NCBI RefSeq assembly: GCF_000520015.2 | Contig: NZ_CP007044.2 | Location: 4,278,001-4,342,000 of the forward strand | DNA from: Chania multitudinisentens RB-25 | GTDB taxonomy: Bacteria; Pseudomonadota; Gammaproteobacteria; Enterobacterales; Enterobacteriaceae | DNA: 64,000 bases | Direction of reading: 5' to 3' | Shown here: positions 61,763 through 64,000 of the stretch, piece after piece | How positions within the stretch are numbered: the stretch's first letter is position 1 | Layout of the letters: each line of letters begins with the position of its first letter | Notes under the pieces: model-generated | The model's input: the letters and a program-made list of their open reading frames with translations, nothing else | Database searches by the model: none | Told to the model about the DNA's origin: nothing | Position numbers and translations under genes: made by a program

Positions 61763-61787
61763 GCCGATCACAGTGATCGGCTTATTT
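61763..61787. terminator. Terminator between methyltransferase and ecotin genes
   Basis: GCCGATCA-CAG-TGATCGGC with TTATTT on the right and an A/T-rich left flank; serves two converging genes. Confidence 0.78.
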
Positions 61788-61811
61788 AATGAAAAAACAG
61801 ACCGAGCGGGA

Positions 61812-62327
61812 TTATTTTATTACTGCACGCCCGGTTGTCTCACTGGCTGACCATACGCGGTAACGCACTTCGACGTTTTTCGGTACATAAACCACAATCG
61901 GTAGCCTGCTGTTGTAACGCTGTATCGCGGCATTACCCAAGTGCGCAGCAACAAACTCCTGCCGCTTGTTACTGTCTGGGCAAGCCATCATCGTGGACGC
62001 GGGGGCAGAAAGCTTTTCCAGCACCCAATAATCATAACCCCAACCGGCCAGCGTTCTGCTCTCCAAAGTGCCGCCCATCATATGCCGATTACAATCCACT
62101 TCCAGCGTTTTACCGATCAGCAATTCCACTTTGAAATTTTCTTCATTTTCCTGCTTCGGTAGATAAATCACCTGGCGGCTCATCCCTTCTTCCGCTTTTG
62201 GGAATGGTGCAATTTTTTCCAATGGTTGCAGATTAAGATCGCCATTTTCAGTAACCGGCGTTGCAGCTATGGCGCTGGCAGAAGCCATCAGCAACAGGTT
62301 GGTCAGCACAAAAGAAAGCTTATTCAT
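61812..62327 (-). CDS. eco: Ecotin, periplasmic serine protease inhibitor
   Basis: 171-residue precursor with signal peptide MNKLSFVLTNLLLMASASAIA. The mature part has LNLQPLEKIAPFPKAEEGMSRQVIYLP, VELLIGKTLEVDCNRH and the reactive loop SAPASTMMACPD with the P1 Met. Two conserved Cys form the disulfide. The dimeric family inhibits trypsin-, chymotrypsin- and elastase-like proteases, probably host ones. ATG at 62327 with AGAGGG upstream. In E. coli eco lies elsewhere. Confidence 0.95.
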   Translation of the reverse strand: MNKLSFVLTNLLLMASASAIAATPVTENGDLNLQPLEKIAPFPKAEEGMSRQVIYLPKQENEENFKVELLIGKTLEVDCNRHMMGGTLESRTLAGWGYDYWVLEKLSAPASTMMACPDSNKRQEFVAAHLGNAAIQRYNSRLPIVVYVPKNVEVRYRVWSASETTGRAVIK

Positions 62328-62445
62328 TTTTATATCCCTCTGATTCATGGCGTAATACTTTTATACGTTAACATACTGTATAGCGTCTAATTATAGGTTA
62401 AGTCTGGATATTCTCCCGTTTTGTTCGTATATGCTTCCACACACC

Positions 62446-62462
62446 GTTAAGGTTTACTTAAG
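62446..62462 (+). promoter_or_regulatory. PmrA (BasR) box-like site upstream of ybjG
   Basis: GTTAAG-GTTTA-CTTAAG: two direct hexamers, five bases apart, the second perfect and the first 5 of 6 to YTTAAK. It lies 204 bases before ybjG and 119 before ecotin, in a 339-base gap with no gene. Confidence 0.45.
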
Positions 62463-62666
62463 AAACAGAGATTACAGTAGCGCCACCCATTGCCGAAAAT
62501 AAGCTTTTGCGTGGACGCGTTACAACCACCAAAACTTTTACTAAATCAACCATCAACAACTATGCAAATTAAGACCATTTTCCTTTACTCCCTGCCAATA
62601 TCTTTTTACCGTTTGCCACAGATCAGAATAAGTTGTTATTTCAAGCGCAAAACGAGGTAATGCATC

Positions 62667-63272
62667 ATGGAACTATTGAACTATCTTCTTTTCGCCGAGA
62701 TCAACGCGACGCCGAACAGCCCCGAATGGTTGATTGATCTCGCTATTTTTATTGCCAACGATCTGATTGCCATTATTCCTTTGCTTATTCTTGGCTTATG
62801 GTTTTGGGGGCCACGGCATCAATTGCATATGCAGCGTGAGTTAGTAGTAAAAGCGACCATTGCCCTATCATTCGCCATGAGTGCAACCACCGCCATTGGG
62901 ATGTTGTTGCCATATGAACGGCCATTTGCGTCAGGCATCGGCTATACCTTTCTGATACACGTGCCAGACAGCTCATTCCCCAGCGATCACGGTACTGCCA
63001 TCTTCACTTTCGCCCTGGCCTTTTTATGCTGGCACCGTAACTGGTCCGGTATATTGCTGATGATTGTGGCAGCAGCCATTGCCTGGTCACGTATTTTCCT
63101 TGGCGTACATTGGCCATTGGATATGCTCGGTAGCTTCCTGGTCAGCCTCGTCGGTTGCCTGTTTGCCCAATTGCTATGGAACCTGTTTGGTGAGGGGATA
63201 GCCGGCCTGCTGACGCGTCTGTATCATTTCCTGTTCGCCTTCCCGATCAGAAAAGGATGGGTGCAAGAGTAG
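62667..63272 (+). CDS. ybjG: Undecaprenyl-diphosphatase YbjG
   Basis: 201-residue PAP2-type membrane phosphatase with about five helices. It recycles undecaprenyl pyrophosphate on the periplasmic side. The phosphatase signature is in three parts: PYERPF (the Arg-Pro of motif 1), SSFPSDHG (motif 2) and SRIFLGVHWPLD (motif 3). C-terminal FPIRKGWVQE matches E. coli YbjG. Confidence 0.94.
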   Translation: MELLNYLLFAEINATPNSPEWLIDLAIFIANDLIAIIPLLILGLWFWGPRHQLHMQRELVVKATIALSFAMSATTAIGMLLPYERPFASGIGYTFLIHVPDSSFPSDHGTAIFTFALAFLCWHRNWSGILLMIVAAAIAWSRIFLGVHWPLDMLGSFLVSLVGCLFAQLLWNLFGEGIAGLLTRLYHFLFAFPIRKGWVQE

Positions 63273-63342
63273 CCTTTTCCGGCGGAGGCTACACGCCTCT
63301 GCTCGGCGTTCACGTTCACTTGGCGTGCTGGATACAAAAGAA

Positions 63343-63358
63343 TGTTATTAAAATAACA
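63343..63358 (+). promoter_or_regulatory. DeoR operator-like palindrome upstream of deoC
   Basis: TGTTATTAAAATAACA fits the 16-base DeoR operator pattern TGTTA-N6-TAACA exactly. It ends 143 bases before the deoC start. Confidence 0.65.
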
Positions 63359-63441
63359 TCAGCAAGATAACCATTTCTCAATCAATCCTGGTTTTATTCA
63401 AAAAAATAAGAAATAACAGCTACCAACCGGCAAAAGCCAAA

Positions 63442-63457
63442 TGTTAATATAGTCACA
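63442..63457 (+). promoter_or_regulatory. CRP box upstream of deoC
   Basis: TGTTA-ATATAG-TCACA matches TGTGA-N6-TCACA at 9 of 10 positions, 44 bases before the deoC ATG. Confidence 0.6.
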
Positions 63458-63501
63458 AATCCTATATTTCAACCTGCTTTAACTGCCCAAAAGGAATCAT
63501 T

Positions 63502-64000
63502 ATGACAACCAACCAGATTGATTACGCCCGCTATATCGATCACACTCTGCTGGCGATGGATGCAACTGAAAACCAAATTGCCAAACTGTGTGAGGAAGCG
63601 CAGCAACATAACTTTTATGCGGTCTGCGTTAATTCCGGCTACGTCCCGTTGGTTGCGCACCTCTTACAGGAAAGCGAGGTTAAAGTTTGCTCGGTCATCG
63701 GCTTCCCGCTGGGAGCGGGTTTGACCATCGCAAAAGCTTTTGAAGCCAAAGCGGCCATTGCCGCAGGCGCTCAGGAAATAGATATGGTCATCAACGTCGG
63801 TTGGCTCAAAAGTGGTCTGCTGAATGAAGTGAGAACCGATATCGCCGCCGTGCGCGAAGTCTGCGCCGCGATCCCATTGAAAGTCATCTTGGAAACCTGC
63901 CTGCTCAGTGATGCCCAAATCATGCAAGTTTGTGAAATATGTCGCGAACTTGATGTCGCCTTCGTTAAAACCTCAACAGGCTTTAGCACCGGCGGTGCTC
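63502..64000 (+). CDS. deoC: Deoxyribose-phosphate aldolase, 3' end cut by window edge
   Basis: First 166 residues of a class I aldolase that splits 2-deoxyribose-5-phosphate into glyceraldehyde-3-phosphate and acetaldehyde. Catalytic D94 (EIDMVIN) and Schiff-base K156 (FVKTSTGFSTGG) are present. It belongs to the short form (about 223 residues, as in Yersinia and Bacillus), not the 259-residue E. coli form. AAGGA precedes the ATG at 63502. The DeoR- and CRP-like sites upstream fit nucleoside-induced expression. Confidence 0.96.
   Translation, partial: MTTNQIDYARYIDHTLLAMDATENQIAKLCEEAQQHNFYAVCVNSGYVPLVAHLLQESEVKVCSVIGFPLGAGLTIAKAFEAKAAIAAGAQEIDMVINVGWLKSGLLNEVRTDIAAVREVCAAIPLKVILETCLLSDAQIMQVCEICRELDVAFVKTSTGFSTGGA

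Overview
The window is enterobacterial chromosome. Almost every gene matches an Escherichia coli counterpart in sequence and order (pflB-pflA, ycaD, dmsABC, serS-rarA-lolA-ftsK-lrp, trxB-cydDC-aat-infA-clpA-clpS-cspD, macAB, ybjD, lysO, hcp-hcr-ltaE-ybjT-amiD, artPIQM/artJ, rlmC, potFGHI, ybjN-rimK-ybjC-grxA-ybjM-ybjL, ybjG), but several details point away from Escherichia and towards Serratia, Yersinia or a close relative: a short deoC of the type I recall from Yersinia, a dms operon that also carries dmsD and a napF-like gene, chitin-active genes, no nfsA, and no tRNA-Ser between infA and clpA. I cannot name the species from sequence alone.

Layout. 1-3.2 kb: pyruvate formate-lyase (5' end outside the window) and its activase. 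3.2-9.7 kb: transporter ycaD and the leftward dmsA-B-C-D-napF-like anaerobic reductase operon, with FNR and NarL-like sites in front. 10-17.6 kb: leftward serS, rarA, lolA, ftsK and lrp, with a SOS box before ftsK. 18.3-27.7 kb: trxB, cydDC, then the N-degron genes aat, clpA and clpS around infA, then cspD. 27.7-32.6 kb: MacAB efflux and the OLD-family nuclease ybjD. 32.8-40.7 kb: lysO, the NO-responsive hcp-hcr pair (FNR and NsrR-like sites), ltaE, a DUF1294 gene, ybjT and amiD. 41.2-49.7 kb: arginine transport, artPIQM and artJ, each preceded by a tandem pair of ARG boxes. 49.7-55.2 kb: rlmC and potFGHI. 55.5-64 kb: ybjN, rimK, ybjC, grxA, ybjM, ybjL, the sigma-E sRNA RybB, a methyltransferase, ecotin, ybjG and the start of deoC.

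The only clearly accessory segment, about 44.2-48.7 kb, separates artM from artJ. It holds a bicovalent-flavin oxidase of the berberine-bridge/carbohydrate-oxidase type, an AA10 (CBP21-like) chitin-binding/LPMO protein, and a divergent GH18 chitinase. None of the three has a signal peptide, and in-frame stops just upstream exclude a missed one. Together they look like a chitin-oxidising and hydrolysing cassette (oxidase makes H2O2, LPMO uses it, GH18 hydrolyses) that would need cell lysis, a holin-type route or another unusual exporter. This is the best candidate here for an undescribed system. I see no integrase, transposase, CRISPR array, rRNA or tRNA.
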